Positions 6,954 to 15,101 of a stretch of DNA of 44,284 bases are shown here, piece by piece; position 1 is the first letter of the stretch; each line of letters starts with the position of its first letter. The position numbers and the translations under genes were made by a program. The notes beneath the pieces were generated by a model, which saw nothing but the letters and a program-made list of their open reading frames with translations, did not search any database and was not told where the DNA came from. The stretch comes from a virus. The stretch lies in IMG/VR virus record IMGVR_UViG_3300029268_000003, positions 1-44,284 of that record. The stretch is one strand, 5' to 3'.

Positions 6954-7376
6954 ATGTCAATAAATAAAGTTATTTTGATTGGAAATTGTGGAAAAGAACC
7001 CGTAATAAAAGTTCTTGCAAATGAAGTAAAAGTCGCTTCATTTTCAATAGCAACCACAAAAAGCTATAAAAAGCAATCGGGTGAATATGAAAAAATAACA
7101 ACGTGGCACAATATCACAGCATGGAGAGGTCTTGCCGGAGTAGTTGAAAAGTACGTTCACAAAGGCACTCAACTATACATTGAAGGAGAAATAAGCAATC
7201 GAAGCTATGACGACAAAGACGGAATAAAGCGTTATTTGACAGAAATAGTCGCTTTAAACATAACCTTGCTTGGTAAGAAAAGCGATTCGGAAGGAACGAC
7301 AGACGAAAAGCCTATTGACGTAAATGTTGATATTAATATTCCATCGGGTGCTCCAAGCGACGACCTTCCTTTTTAA
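6954..7376 (+). CDS. ssb: Single-stranded DNA-binding protein
   Basis: A 140-aa bacterial-type SSB with one OB fold: SINKVILIGNCGKEPVIK at the start, then ITTWHNITAWRGLAGVVEKY, VHKGTQLYIEGEIS and SYDDKDGIKRYLTEIVALNI. A short linker ends in the acidic tip PSDDLPF, the conserved docking peptide for replication and repair partners. It binds and protects ssDNA at the phage replication fork and acts with RecT and NinG in the same early region. Length and all core segments are normal. Confidence 0.95.
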   Translation: MSINKVILIGNCGKEPVIKVLANEVKVASFSIATTKSYKKQSGEYEKITTWHNITAWRGLAGVVEKYVHKGTQLYIEGEISNRSYDDKDGIKRYLTEIVALNITLLGKKSDSEGTTDEKPIDVNVDINIPSGAPSDDLPF

Positions 7377-7396
7377 TATAACTTATAACAACGATT

Positions 7397-7858
7397 ATGA
7401 AAGAACAACAGAAAAAAGAACAGATTCTCGACAGTTTACCTTACAGGGAATATGTCGTACAAGGTGAGCCATTGTGGAATGACAAATCAGTATATTTAGC
7501 AATGGAGTTATTCGGGCAATATAAAATACAGGAACAAGAAAAAAATAACAATATTCTTTCCTATATATCAGTCGCTCTTGTTATAGGTTGTATTATAGCA
7601 GGGTTTTGGGTAACTGGATTAAAACAAGACAATAGAACAATAAATACAATCAATGACAGAAATTACAATATAGCAAAGAACGCCATTCAAGTACTGAAAG
7701 AATACAATAAACAAAAGCTACTGTTGAATGATGTCACTTATTTTATTGGGCTTAGTGATGAAGAGCAAAAGCAACATACCAATAAAACCAAAAAACAAAG
7801 AGCCTTTAATTTTAATATTAATGATACTTTAAGTTTCGGAACATTATCGACAAATTAA
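7397..7858 (+). CDS. Single-pass membrane protein, 153 aa
   Basis: Function unknown. About 55 polar N-terminal residues precede one transmembrane helix (ILSYISVALVIGCIIAGFWV, roughly residues 53-73). About 80 polar, Asn/Lys-rich residues follow, with a coiled-coil-like KNAIQVLKEYNKQKLLLNDV. No signal peptide is seen. The start has the aacgattATG leader; the stop abuts the ninG start directly. An early single-pass membrane protein could act in superinfection control or anchoring of replication; this is speculation from topology. Confidence 0.65.
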   Translation: MKEQQKKEQILDSLPYREYVVQGEPLWNDKSVYLAMELFGQYKIQEQEKNNNILSYISVALVIGCIIAGFWVTGLKQDNRTINTINDRNYNIAKNAIQVLKEYNKQKLLLNDVTYFIGLSDEEQKQHTNKTKKQRAFNFNINDTLSFGTLSTN

Positions 7859-8503
7859 ATGGCACAGCGTTGTAAATATTGTCACAGTAAATTTATCCCA
7901 GTCTTTTTTAATCAAAAGGACTGCGGTAAAGAAATATGCCGTGACAAATTCGTGAAAGAAACATTGGAAAAAGCAAAGAAAAAACGTGAGAAAGATGCTA
8001 AAAAGGAACAATTAACACAAAGAAAGAATCGAAAGATTGAAAAGGACAATATTAAAACTCTTGGACAATGGAAAAACACTTTACAGCCATTAATTAATCA
8101 AATCGCCAGACTCATTGATTATGGCCAACCATGTATTGCAACCGGAAGTTATGTTGGAAAAATGAATGGAGGACATTGTATAGCTGTAGGTGCAAATTCT
8201 ACGCTCCGCTATAACTTACATAACATTCATATTCAAAGTGAGCATTCAAACAGTTACAAGGGCGGAGATAGCATTCGTTACAAGCAAGGAATTGAAAAAG
8301 TGTATGGAAAGGATTATTTAGAATTTATTGAAAGTCTTCACGCATTACCGGAAATCAACTTGTCTATAATAAACATTCAACAGGTCATGCCTATTGTTAG
8401 GACTATTATAAAGGAATTAAAGGACAGGGAACAAATATACAATCCAGAAGAACGGATGGAATTAAGGGAACAATTAAACGAAAGAATAGGAATTTATAAA
8501 TAA
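7859..8503 (+). CDS. ninG: NinG-family recombination protein
   Basis: 214 aa, matching phage lambda NinG (Rap) family proteins, which are structure-specific nucleases that cut recombination intermediates. The N-terminal zinc-finger cysteines are CKYC (C5, C8), C22 and C27. A long basic coiled segment (KETLEKAKKKREKDAKKEQL) follows. The catalytic-type core includes PCIATGSYVGKMNGGHCIAV, ANSTLRYNLHNIHIQSEHSN and SNSYKGGDSIRYKQGI, typical of NinG. It follows a membrane-protein gene with no gap and lies near ssb and recT. Confidence 0.9.
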   Translation: MAQRCKYCHSKFIPVFFNQKDCGKEICRDKFVKETLEKAKKKREKDAKKEQLTQRKNRKIEKDNIKTLGQWKNTLQPLINQIARLIDYGQPCIATGSYVGKMNGGHCIAVGANSTLRYNLHNIHIQSEHSNSYKGGDSIRYKQGIEKVYGKDYLEFIESLHALPEINLSIINIQQVMPIVRTIIKELKDREQIYNPEERMELREQLNERIGIYK

Positions 8504-8510
8504 ATAACAT

Positions 8511-8714
8511 ATGACACGACAAGAAGCAGAGGAAGCAATCGCAGCAGGAAAAAAAGTAACTCACAAGAGTTTTCAAGCAACTGAATTTATTCACAATAAA
8601 GAAGGACGACTATGTGATGAATTAGGTTTACCTTTAAATACAACCGGAGAATTTTGGTACTGGCATTCAGGTAACGCATGGGAGGAAGGATGGGAAATAT
8701 TCAAAGAGGAGTAA
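8511..8714 (+). CDS. Small Tad2-like protein, 67 aa (candidate)
   Basis: Begins MTRQEAEEAIAAGKKVTHKS, continues with a beta-rich stretch (FIHNKEGRLCDELG) and ends EFWYWHSGNAWEEGWEIFKE. The plan 'helix with AxxAGKKVxxKS, strands, C-terminal W-x-I-F/Y' is the outline of the small Tad2-like (DUF2829-like) phage proteins, some of which sequester Thoeris signalling nucleotides. Sequence is short and the match is by outline, so anti-Thoeris activity is only a hypothesis. The stop overlaps the start of the next gene. Confidence 0.55.
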   Translation: MTRQEAEEAIAAGKKVTHKSFQATEFIHNKEGRLCDELGLPLNTTGEFWYWHSGNAWEEGWEIFKEE

Positions 8715-8986
8715 TGGCTGTTATTAAAAACATAGCTGATAACACAAGAATCCATTTAGAGAAATTTTGCGAGAAGCATGGTTATATTCTTGATGTCTGC
8801 GAAATGAGAGGAGGTAAAGTGTTTTTTAAAATAAAATTTAAAAGACTTATGGGCGATAAATGTGCCAGTCTAATGCCCGGAGAATATATTTCAGTTGAAA
8901 AAGAAGAAGAAATAAAGAATATTAACATATCGGAAATTCAAAAAGTAATATTATCAATCAGAAAAGATTTAGAACGAACGAGTTGA
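8714..8986 (+). CDS. Hypothetical protein, 90 aa
   Basis: Not recognised. The ATG at 8714 overlaps the previous stop (TAATG) and is preceded by AAGAGGAG, an unusually good Shine-Dalgarno for this genome; an upstream in-frame ATG (8678) would overlap the preceding gene. The protein is basic: IRIHL-type helix near residues 8-20, CEMRGGKVFFKIKFKR beta-hairpin, then a C-terminal helix (SEIQKVILSIRKDLERTS). Confidence 0.6.
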   Translation: MAVIKNIADNTRIHLEKFCEKHGYILDVCEMRGGKVFFKIKFKRLMGDKCASLMPGEYISVEKEEEIKNINISEIQKVILSIRKDLERTS

Positions 8987-9276
8987 TTAAAATAAAAATT
9001 CCTAAAGTAGACCCAAATAGTTGGGTGCTTGTGAAAATATATAAAATGAAATATATTAATTTTCTTTTATGTACAAAAAAACCTTCCTTTAGAAAACAAA
9101 TAGCATTAAAACCTCAAACTATAGCAGGACTTAAAATACCTAAAAACTCTACAATTAACTGCATTTACGAGCATATTAATTACGATGAAATATTAAATAA
9201 TTGCAGCGTAAGAGGAGAAGAAGTCAATAGGCTGTTAAAATATGTGTTCATGGAAAACCTAAGAAATAAATATTAA
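8983..9276 (+). CDS. Hypothetical basic protein, 97 aa
   Basis: Not recognised. The most economical start is TTG at 8983, coupled to the previous stop (TTGA); the first ATG is at 9046 and would give a 76-aa protein. The sequence is basic and beta-rich (KIPKVDPNSWVLVKIYKM; IALKPQTIAGLKIPKNSTIN), ending in a helix (GEEVNRLLKYVFMENLRNKY). The start choice is uncertain. Confidence 0.5.
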   Translation: MIKIKIPKVDPNSWVLVKIYKMKYINFLLCTKKPSFRKQIALKPQTIAGLKIPKNSTINCIYEHINYDEILNNCSVRGEEVNRLLKYVFMENLRNKY

Positions 9277-9278
9277 AA

Positions 9279-9286
9279 TAAATTTG
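9279..9286 (+). promoter_or_regulatory. Candidate -7 element TAAATTTG
   Basis: An exact TAnnTTTG match 52 nt before the ATG at 9338, in a 61-bp intergenic gap. No TTG/TTTG is found at the right spacing upstream, so the promoter call is tentative. Confidence 0.35.
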
Positions 9287-9337
9287 CATAATACAAAAAA
9301 GTAAAGTACATTTAAAGTCTAATTTAAAACAAAAATT

Positions 9338-9784
9338 ATGGGAAAAAATCAAAATGAAATCAAAGTAGAAGAATTTATCTTCAAAGACGTATCGCAGGCA
9401 GAGCGTATTCAACTACTTCAGAACAATGCAGAACGACGTGAGGAATTTAGCTATTCCAGGCCATACACTTCTGCGGAACTTGAAAACATGAAAGATGACT
9501 TTGCTCAAAAGTCAATTCGTTTAAGCGAAATCAACGATGAATTGGAAGGTATAAAAGAACAATTCAAATCGGTAATGAAACCAATTAAAGAAGAAACAAG
9601 CAAACTACTTTCAGGTATTAAATTAAAAACCGCAGTCGTAACCGAATCAGTCTTCTTACTCGCAAATCAAGAAGATGGTACAATGGAATACAGGAACGAG
9701 CAAGGATACCTTGTACATTTTCGTAAATTGTTACCGGAAGAACGGCAGTTAAAACTGCAAATCAAACAAACAGGAACAGAATAA
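9338..9784 (+). CDS. Conserved hypothetical phage protein with coiled coil, 148 aa
   Basis: Function unknown. After an acidic N-terminus (EIKVEEFIFKDVSQAERIQL) it has a long coiled coil (residues about 45-90: AELENMKDDFAQKSIRLSEI and INDELEGIKEQFKSVMKPIK). A beta segment follows (TAVVTESVFLLANQEDGTME, then MEYRNEQGYLVHFRKLLPEE). This plan is common beside packaging and recombination genes in Bacteroidota phages. It is probably co-transcribed with the next gene, 21 nt downstream. Confidence 0.65.
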   Translation: MGKNQNEIKVEEFIFKDVSQAERIQLLQNNAERREEFSYSRPYTSAELENMKDDFAQKSIRLSEINDELEGIKEQFKSVMKPIKEETSKLLSGIKLKTAVVTESVFLLANQEDGTMEYRNEQGYLVHFRKLLPEERQLKLQIKQTGTE

Positions 9785-9805
9785 TAACCAAAAAAAACAA
9801 ATCAA

Positions 9806-10537
9806 ATGGAAGACGACAAAATTAAAAGCAAAAATAAGAGTACAACTCTTAAAGCATTGGAAACAGGATGTCAGCCCGGCACCTATATCTTTAGAGAAGA
9901 TTCGCCGCTGGTGATAAAAGAACCAGTACCCGTAAAAATAAACGGACTAATCACATCAGTAAGAAAGTGGATAGAAAAAAGAAGAAGCACTTTGGAACTG
10001 TTAAAATGTCACATTATTGTTGACAGAGCAAACATGAAAATATCTTTTGAGCAGGACGAGAACAATCATTACACTAATAAAATTAGTGGTAGTTTAAAAC
10101 TCAATCCTGATATGACAAAGTTTGGCATTAACAACGACAAACATTACACCACAGAAGAACTGGCAAACTTTATTAAAATGAATCGCCATTTCTTTGAAAA
10201 GCCGGAAATTGCAATGAAACTTGTTTCGGACTTAAAAAACTTCGAAGCCAAAGTCAATACTATTCTTGAAAGTAAAAACAACGACAGAGGCAGCGTAAGA
10301 AACCTGCAGGAACAAACAGTCAATAGTAATATACCTGAATCGTTTAAATTAAACATTCAAGTATTTCTTGGAATGCCTAAGGAAAAAATTGCTGTTGAAA
10401 TTATTATTAACGCAAACAACTTCAACTGTTCGTTATTAAGCCCAGACCTTTGTGATTTAATCAACAGAGTCAGGGATAACATTATCGACCAAGAATTAAA
10501 ACCCTTAGAAAAGGAATTCACAATTATTGAAATTTAA
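9806..10537 (+). CDS. Conserved hypothetical protein, 243 aa
   Basis: Not assigned. The chain has a basic N-terminus, then IKEPVPVKINGLITSVRKWI, a recurring phage segment, and EKRRSTLELLKCHIIVDRAN followed by an extended beta region (ISGSLKLNPDMTKFGIN). A helical part (YTTEELANFIKMNRHFFEKP) and a last third with IQVFLGMPKEKIAVEIIINA complete it. The overall pattern (N-terminal beta sandwich, central helices) resembles proteins encoded next to recombination genes in Bacteroidota phages. No catalytic motif is visible. Confidence 0.65.
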   Translation: MEDDKIKSKNKSTTLKALETGCQPGTYIFREDSPLVIKEPVPVKINGLITSVRKWIEKRRSTLELLKCHIIVDRANMKISFEQDENNHYTNKISGSLKLNPDMTKFGINNDKHYTTEELANFIKMNRHFFEKPEIAMKLVSDLKNFEAKVNTILESKNNDRGSVRNLQEQTVNSNIPESFKLNIQVFLGMPKEKIAVEIIINANNFNCSLLSPDLCDLINRVRDNIIDQELKPLEKEFTIIEI

Positions 10538-10563
10538 AAACTAAAAAATTAAAATTAAAAAAA

Positions 10564-10629
10564 ATGGAAACAAATATTAATGAAATAGAAATAAACGGAA
10601 ACGGAAACGGATACGGAAACGGATACTAA
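10564..10629 (+). CDS. Micro-ORF with Gly-Asn/Gly-Tyr tail, 21 aa
   Basis: Encodes METNINEIEI followed by NGNGNGYGNGY and a stop. The tail comes from a six-base repeat (ggaaac/ggatac). Start context AAAAAATG is good for this genome. Short Gly-rich tailed peptides occur in Bacteroidota phages, but no function is known. It may also be only a microsatellite. Confidence 0.45.
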   Translation: METNINEIEINGNGNGYGNGY

Positions 10630-10747
10630 CATTATTCAACAAATACAGACAAAGGGACTAATGGAAAAATGCTTACCATAAAGCGAATTTATAAAGTTAC
10701 AACTGAATATTTTCGCTGTCCTTTTGTTTGTCCTTTAAAGATGAAAA

Positions 10748-10945
10748 ATGAAAAAATCAGAAGAAACAAACATTCTTAGAATTGCATTAGGCTTGACAGG
10801 AATAGCAACTAACAACAGAACTGTCGATACAATTCTGGAAGTACAAAAGCAAGTGAAGAGGCTTGGAGGAAAATTCAGCGTATCGCATGCCGCTAAAATT
10901 GAAATTATGATAGAAAAAAAATATGCAGTTAAAACAAAACCATAA
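10748..10945 (+). CDS. Hypothetical protein, 65 aa
   Basis: Not recognised. It begins MKKSEETNILRIALGLTGIA, has a helix DTILEVQKQVKRLGG and ends SHAAKIEIMIEKKYAVKTKP. The N-terminal and central helices with KFSVSHAAKIE could form a small helical DNA- or protein-binding fold, but there is no firm motif. Confidence 0.6.
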   Translation: MKKSEETNILRIALGLTGIATNNRTVDTILEVQKQVKRLGGKFSVSHAAKIEIMIEKKYAVKTKP

Positions 10946-11017
10946 TTCACTCCGTATAAAAAAGATTAACTGGTGGATAATTTACTTCTACTATTATAAG
11001 GCGAAACTATTAAGAAA

Positions 11018-11182
11018 GTGAAAGCACAAAAAAAACCAAAAAAGAATGCAAGTTGCGGAAGTTGTTCTCTCATATTGAATGAAGATAGCTTAGGAAATGG
11101 CACATGTGATTATTTTAATTATTCAACTAACTGTTCTAAAAAGGGTTGTTATGCTCATAAACAGAAACAAAAGCGCAAATGA
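11018..11182 (+). CDS. Cysteine-rich microprotein, 54 aa
   Basis: GTG start at 11018; the stop overlaps the next ATG (ATGA at 11179-11182). A basic N-terminus (MKAQKKPKKNA) is followed by CGSC, then C, C and C within DYFNYSTNCSKKGCYAHK, and a basic tail. Five cysteines and a histidine suggest a small zinc-binding domain. Coupling to the following gene supports it being real. Function unknown. Confidence 0.65.
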   Translation: MKAQKKPKKNASCGSCSLILNEDSLGNGTCDYFNYSTNCSKKGCYAHKQKQKRK

Positions 11183-11517
11183 CAATAAAAAAAATATTGA
11201 AATATTTATTAAGTCTTAGAATAGTAAGTAACTTATCAGAAAAAAGATTACTTTCTTCTTACAATCAAGCAAGTTCTTATCTGTACATTGAATCAACATT
11301 AAAATTTAAACAATATATGTCTTCAAATACAGTAAGAAACACAGCATTTGAATTAATAAATGAGGAACAAAGAAATCACTTAAAAGAAACCATCGCAAAG
11401 GATGTGATTAAAATATTAATTAAAGACGGTTATATAGAATTTAACGAGATTAAAAAAGACGAAATAAATTCAACCAAAATAATTGCAAGTATTTGGGTAG
11501 GTAAAAAAGAAAAATAA
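11179..11517 (+). CDS. Hypothetical protein, 112 aa
   Basis: Not recognised. Basic N-terminal helix (MTIKKILKYLLSLRIVSNLS), a Tyr/Ser-rich middle, and a C-terminal region with KETIAKDVIKILIKDGYIEF and beta strands. It is coupled by overlaps to the cysteine-rich microprotein upstream (ATGA) and to the small terminase gene downstream (TAATG), so it sits in the packaging operon. Confidence 0.6.
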   Translation: MTIKKILKYLLSLRIVSNLSEKRLLSSYNQASSYLYIESTLKFKQYMSSNTVRNTAFELINEEQRNHLKETIAKDVIKILIKDGYIEFNEIKKDEINSTKIIASIWVGKKEK

Positions 11518-12098
11518 TGAAAAGGAAAACAAAACTCGACTTACCGAAAGAAGTTTTAAAGGAGGCGGAAGAGATAATCGCCGACTTGAATGATAAGCAG
11601 AAAGCCTTCTGCCGTGAGTATGTTAGGGACTGGAATGGTAGAAGGTCATACCATGCGGCATATCCAAATAATACAAATGAAACGGCCGATGTAAATGCAA
11701 GTAAATTACTAAGTAATACTAAGGTTCAGGAATATATAAAATATTTACGCGATAATTTAGAAGAAGCATGTGGAATTTCAAAGCTAAGAATCGTTGAAGA
11801 ATTAATGGTTTTAGCACTCACGGACACTACCGAAATGTATGATTCATGGATAACAAGAAAAGAATTAAGTGAATTAACTCCGGCATTAAGAGCATGTATT
11901 CAAGAGGTATCAACGTCTACTCGTAAAGTGTTTGACCAATCAAAGAAAAAAGACATTGAAGTGGAATTTGTAAAAATAAAATTTTACAGTCGCATTGAAG
12001 CAATGAAAGAAATAAAAAAGACACTTGGCTATGATGCTGCTGAAAAGTTTGAAACCAAATTAAATTTAAGTGGAACAATTAAAATATCATATAAATAA
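11517..12098 (+). CDS. Terminase small subunit (Terminase_2/XtmA-like)
   Basis: 193 aa. LNDKQKAFCREYVRDWNGRR followed by SYHAAYPNNTNETADVNASK and LLSNTKVQEYIKYLRDNLEE is the classic N-terminal DNA-binding region of Terminase_2-family small subunits, which recognise the packaging site and recruit the large subunit. The C-terminal half (KLRIVEELMVLALTDTTEMY ... FYSRIEAMKEIKKTLGYDAA) matches the family's oligomerisation region. The large subunit is about 1.1 kb downstream, separated by four small genes. Confidence 0.9.
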   Translation: MKRKTKLDLPKEVLKEAEEIIADLNDKQKAFCREYVRDWNGRRSYHAAYPNNTNETADVNASKLLSNTKVQEYIKYLRDNLEEACGISKLRIVEELMVLALTDTTEMYDSWITRKELSELTPALRACIQEVSTSTRKVFDQSKKKDIEVEFVKIKFYSRIEAMKEIKKTLGYDAAEKFETKLNLSGTIKISYK

Positions 12099-12151
12099 AG
12101 GGACAGGCGAAAACCTTCAACAGAGTAGCCAAAATATAAATAAATAAAAAT

Positions 12152-12424
12152 ATGTATACATTAAGAAGAATTAATTCCGACAAATTAGAAATCAACACAA
12201 ATTTGAATGAAAATTATGTTTTGGTTTTAGAAGAAAAAAACAAAAAGGAGTTCTCGAACATTGGAACTAAAATATTAAAATTCGAAACACCAGAAGAATT
12301 GAAAGATATTTATGGATTCGTATCATTTAACGAAGGACAATCTATAATACCATTGTATAAAAAGTCACAATACTACATCATGCAAAGTGACGGAAAGACA
12401 TTTGATAACATAACCCTTAAATAA
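12152..12424 (+). CDS. Hypothetical protein, 90 aa
   Basis: Not recognised. Beta-rich: [40 protein letters not shown], then [20 protein letters not shown] and [20 protein letters not shown]. The pattern suggests a small beta-barrel-like domain. It lies between the terminase subunits, with a 53-bp gap upstream and 2 bp downstream. Confidence 0.6.
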   Translation: MYTLRRINSDKLEINTNLNENYVLVLEEKNKKEFSNIGTKILKFETPEELKDIYGFVSFNEGQSIIPLYKKSQYYIMQSDGKTFDNITLK

Positions 12425-12426
12425 AG

Positions 12427-12570
12427 ATGAAAAAATCAAGAAGAAACTTAGGTGGTCGCCATCAACTTCCAATCACAGTAACAAAGAAGCCACAAAGAAA
12501 TGACCTTTGTCCATGTGGTTCCGGTGAAAAATATAAACATTGTTGTATTAACAAAAAATTATACAGATGA
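12427..12570 (+). CDS. SEC-C motif zinc microprotein, 47 aa
   Basis: Encodes a basic N-terminus ([20 protein letters not shown]) and then [16 protein letters not shown], a complete SEC-C zinc motif (C-x-C ... C-C) as found at the C-terminus of SecA and in many small proteins. Start and stop are tight with neighbours: ATG 2 nt after the previous stop and ATGA overlap with the next. SEC-C proteins are seen near terminases in Bacteroidota phages; the role is unknown, possibly binding of nucleic acid or protein. Confidence 0.8.
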   Translation: MKKSRRNLGGRHQLPITVTKKPQRNDLCPCGSGEKYKHCCINKKLYR

Positions 12571-12770
12571 TGTATAAGACAGAGTTGACTCCTGACGAGT
12601 TGGAATTACTAAAAACTTTCATTGCAAAGGGCGGACAACTATTTTACGGCATTAGGCGACTTAAACCTTCTACAATCAATATTGAAGTGGTAGGAATTGT
12701 TGATGTAAAAATGTTGGACGTTTTACAAAAGACCAGTTATATGCAATATTTAAAAGCCAAAAGAAAATGA
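12567..12770 (+). CDS. Hypothetical protein, 67 aa
   Basis: Not recognised. [20 protein letters not shown] with a Gly turn, then beta segments ([20 protein letters not shown]) and a basic end. ATGA overlaps on both sides place it firmly in the packaging operon. Confidence 0.6.
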   Translation: MMYKTELTPDELELLKTFIAKGGQLFYGIRRLKPSTINIEVVGIVDVKMLDVLQKTSYMQYLKAKRK

Positions 12771-13243
12771 AAACAATTAAATTCAAAGAATGTTCTACGA
12801 TTATTGAAAATACAAAGGACGGAAGTCAAATTCCTTGCTTAGTCGTTAATAACAATCGGAAAAATACCATCACATGTTGGAATGCTACCTTCACAGAACG
12901 TTTAAAAATATTGCTTACAGGTCGCATTTGGCTTGGTGTAGAAACATTCGGAAATAATGTTCCAGTACACATGACAACTAAGAAGAATGAATTGTTTATT
13001 GTTGCTAAAGACAGTACAAAAATGTCAAGACAACAAATTGTCAAAGGTATTGCAAGAGAATACCACGAGTCTAAAATAAATATTGATTTATTATATGGCA
13101 TGTGCCTGGATTACCCGGAGATAAAAGACATTAACATATTTATTCGAAACACTATATACGATGCCAGAAGCAATGCAAAGTCTTTGCAAGATTCATTCAA
13201 TCACAACGTAAAAGTCCACAACTATAAGAAAAATGACAATTGA
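12767..13243 (+). CDS. Conserved phage protein, 158 aa
   Basis: Contains TITCWNATFTERLKILLTGR followed by IWLGVETFGNNVPVHMTTKK, a segment found in a widespread uncharacterised family of small tailed-phage proteins often encoded near the terminase. The rest is basic and helical (KMSRQQIVKGIAREYHESKI). Function not known. It overlaps the large terminase gene by 11 nt. Confidence 0.7.
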   Translation: MKTIKFKECSTIIENTKDGSQIPCLVVNNNRKNTITCWNATFTERLKILLTGRIWLGVETFGNNVPVHMTTKKNELFIVAKDSTKMSRQQIVKGIAREYHESKINIDLLYGMCLDYPEIKDINIFIRNTIYDARSNAKSLQDSFNHNVKVHNYKKNDN

Positions 13244-14723
13244 ATTTGATAAAAATTGTTATAACCCTTTATACTGGCATTTAAAAAAATACATTACCGA
13301 CCCTTCTATTCGCTATATTCACGTAATAGGCGGGTCAAGTGCAGGTAAAACTCACACTATTACTCAGGTTTTATCCGAAACAATATTGACGGAAGATGTA
13401 AATGTTAAAGTATTTCGTAAGGAGTCAACAACATTGTGGGACACTGTTTACAAGGACTTTGAATATATTGTTGGTAAATTAAACGAATTCATACCAGTCT
13501 TTAAAATACTTGACAAGTGGATTAATCGTGGAACAAAGTATCAAATCAAATTCGGTGGACTGGACGACCCAGAAAAGGCAAAAGGACTTTCGCAGTTTAA
13601 ATACATTTTTCTAAATGAACTCAGTAAATTTCTCTTCACAGACTTCAAGGAAATCAAACGAAGGATGCGAGGTATATTTGGACAGACTTGTATTACAGAT
13701 TGCAATCCTATTTCGGAACAAATGTGGTTAAATACTGAAGTAATTGAAAAAGATACTTGGATTGATTTACCAACATTTGTTGAAGAGGCAGAAGGAATTT
13801 CTCAACTCGGCCATGACTCTTATGTGAAGATAAATACCGCCGGAAATACTGTGTTAATTAAAACAACATACAAAGATAATTACTGGATTGTTGGACATCC
13901 TGTTGAAGGCTATGGAATGGTTGACGAAAATACTTTAAAGGAATTTGAATGGATGCAAAAGCATAGTGAATATGACTATATGGTTTATGGTAAAGGAGAA
14001 TTTGGAACAGTTAAAACCGGAAACGAATTTTGGAGAGCATTTGACATTAATAAACATGTACGGCCTGTTAGATATGAAAAAACAACTACGATACATGTAT
14101 CAATTGATAACAACGTTCATCCATATATTGCTATATCCTTTTGGCAAGGCTTTTTAGAGCAGAAAATAATAAGACAAGTTCATGAAATCAAATGTGAAGA
14201 CCCGAACAATACGGCATCCAGAGCAGGGCAGAAAGCATTGCACTATTTACAGTCAATAGGTTATGACGACGTAGTATTTATATATGGTGACTATAGTACT
14301 AAAAATGCCAACACTATTGACGAAAAGAAACGTTCTTTCTATGACCTGTTTGAAGAACAAATAAAAGAGAAGTATCAAGTCCGTGACAGAGTTTCTCCGA
14401 ATACTTCTGTAGCAATGAAAGGGGAGTTTATTAATGCGCTCTATAATTCTTGGCAAGGCTGGACGATAGAGATTTCAGAACATTGCAGAACGTCCATATC
14501 AGACTATATTGATGTCAAGACAAATGCAGAGGGCGGTATGTTGAAGAAAAAATATACAGATAAATTACTCAAATATTCATACGAGTTGAATGGACATTTT
14601 TCGGACACTAAGAAGGATTTCATATGCGAATTTTTATATACTGAATTTAACCAGTACCAAAACAAGGGAGGCAGTAACTATCAAGACATTGAGATAGGTT
14701 CTACTGGACAAAATCAGTATTAA
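13233..14723 (+). CDS. Terminase large subunit
   Basis: 496-aa packaging motor. The ATPase Walker A is VIGGSSAGKT (about 31-40) and the Walker B region YIFLNELSKF (about 124-133, acidic E129) follows. FRKESTTLWDTVYKDFEYIV is a typical terminase adenine/coupling region. The C-terminal half carries the RNase H-like nuclease: IHVSIDNNVHPYIAISFWQG (first acidic strand), then VVFIYGDYSTKNA with the second acidic residue and a C-terminal acidic region near SDYIDVK. It cleaves concatemers and pumps DNA into the procapsid through the DUF935 portal. Length and motif order are normal. Confidence 0.9.
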   Translation: MTIEFDKNCYNPLYWHLKKYITDPSIRYIHVIGGSSAGKTHTITQVLSETILTEDVNVKVFRKESTTLWDTVYKDFEYIVGKLNEFIPVFKILDKWINRGTKYQIKFGGLDDPEKAKGLSQFKYIFLNELSKFLFTDFKEIKRRMRGIFGQTCITDCNPISEQMWLNTEVIEKDTWIDLPTFVEEAEGISQLGHDSYVKINTAGNTVLIKTTYKDNYWIVGHPVEGYGMVDENTLKEFEWMQKHSEYDYMVYGKGEFGTVKTGNEFWRAFDINKHVRPVRYEKTTTIHVSIDNNVHPYIAISFWQGFLEQKIIRQVHEIKCEDPNNTASRAGQKALHYLQSIGYDDVVFIYGDYSTKNANTIDEKKRSFYDLFEEQIKEKYQVRDRVSPNTSVAMKGEFINALYNSWQGWTIEISEHCRTSISDYIDVKTNAEGGMLKKKYTDKLLKYSYELNGHFSDTKKDFICEFLYTEFNQYQNKGGSNYQDIEIGSTGQNQY

Positions 14724-14850
14724 AAGATGTTGAATAACATAAAAATAATCACAAAAACATGTTCTTTAGTATTTTTTTTGGACATACCGTCGTATTACCT
14801 TTACCTATATTAATTAACAACAATATTTTAGCAACATTAAAATAAATAAA

Positions 14851-15093
14851 ATGACAGCTCTTGAAAGTCTAGTTCTTGCCTTGATTCGAAATAATCCAGG
14901 TATTACAAAAAAAGAAATTATTTATTTTAGTGGCTATTCTAACGTAGCCATTCGCAAAAGCATAAAAGTACTTTTACATGACGGCAGAATTAAAAAGTCT
15001 GTAAAGCGTTTTAAAGTACATTACGACGTAAAAAACACATTAAATGAAATCGAATGTAAACAAGTACTGCATTCGATTTCAAAAAAGGAATAA
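14851..15093 (+). CDS. Winged-helix DNA-binding protein, 80 aa
   Basis: MTALESLVLALIRNNPGITK then KEIIYFSGYSNVAIRKSIKV and LLHDGRIKKSV form helix, helix-turn-helix and a basic wing, as in small MarR/GntR-type winged-helix domains. The gene stands alone between the terminase operon and the late promoter at 15113-15142, ending 20 bp before it. It is therefore a candidate regulator of late transcription, possibly reading the TTGTAAAA direct repeats in that promoter. Confidence 0.75.
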   Translation: MTALESLVLALIRNNPGITKKEIIYFSGYSNVAIRKSIKVLLHDGRIKKSVKRFKVHYDVKNTLNEIECKQVLHSISKKE

Positions 15094-15101
15094 AAATATA
15101 T

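Noticed and set aside
6916-6963. 15-aa ORF before ssb (MAGTNTKIKTINICQ)
   Set aside because: Too short to support; overlaps the ssb start in another frame.
10669-10779. 36-aa ORF (MLTIKRIYKVTTEYFRCPFV...)
   Set aside because: Two Cys-Pro elements look interesting, but it overlaps the 10748 gene and has no supporting context; left undecided. The rest of the 118-bp gap shows no clear signal.
13945-14157. Small + strand ORF inside the large terminase
   Set aside because: Shadow frame in a well-supported gene.
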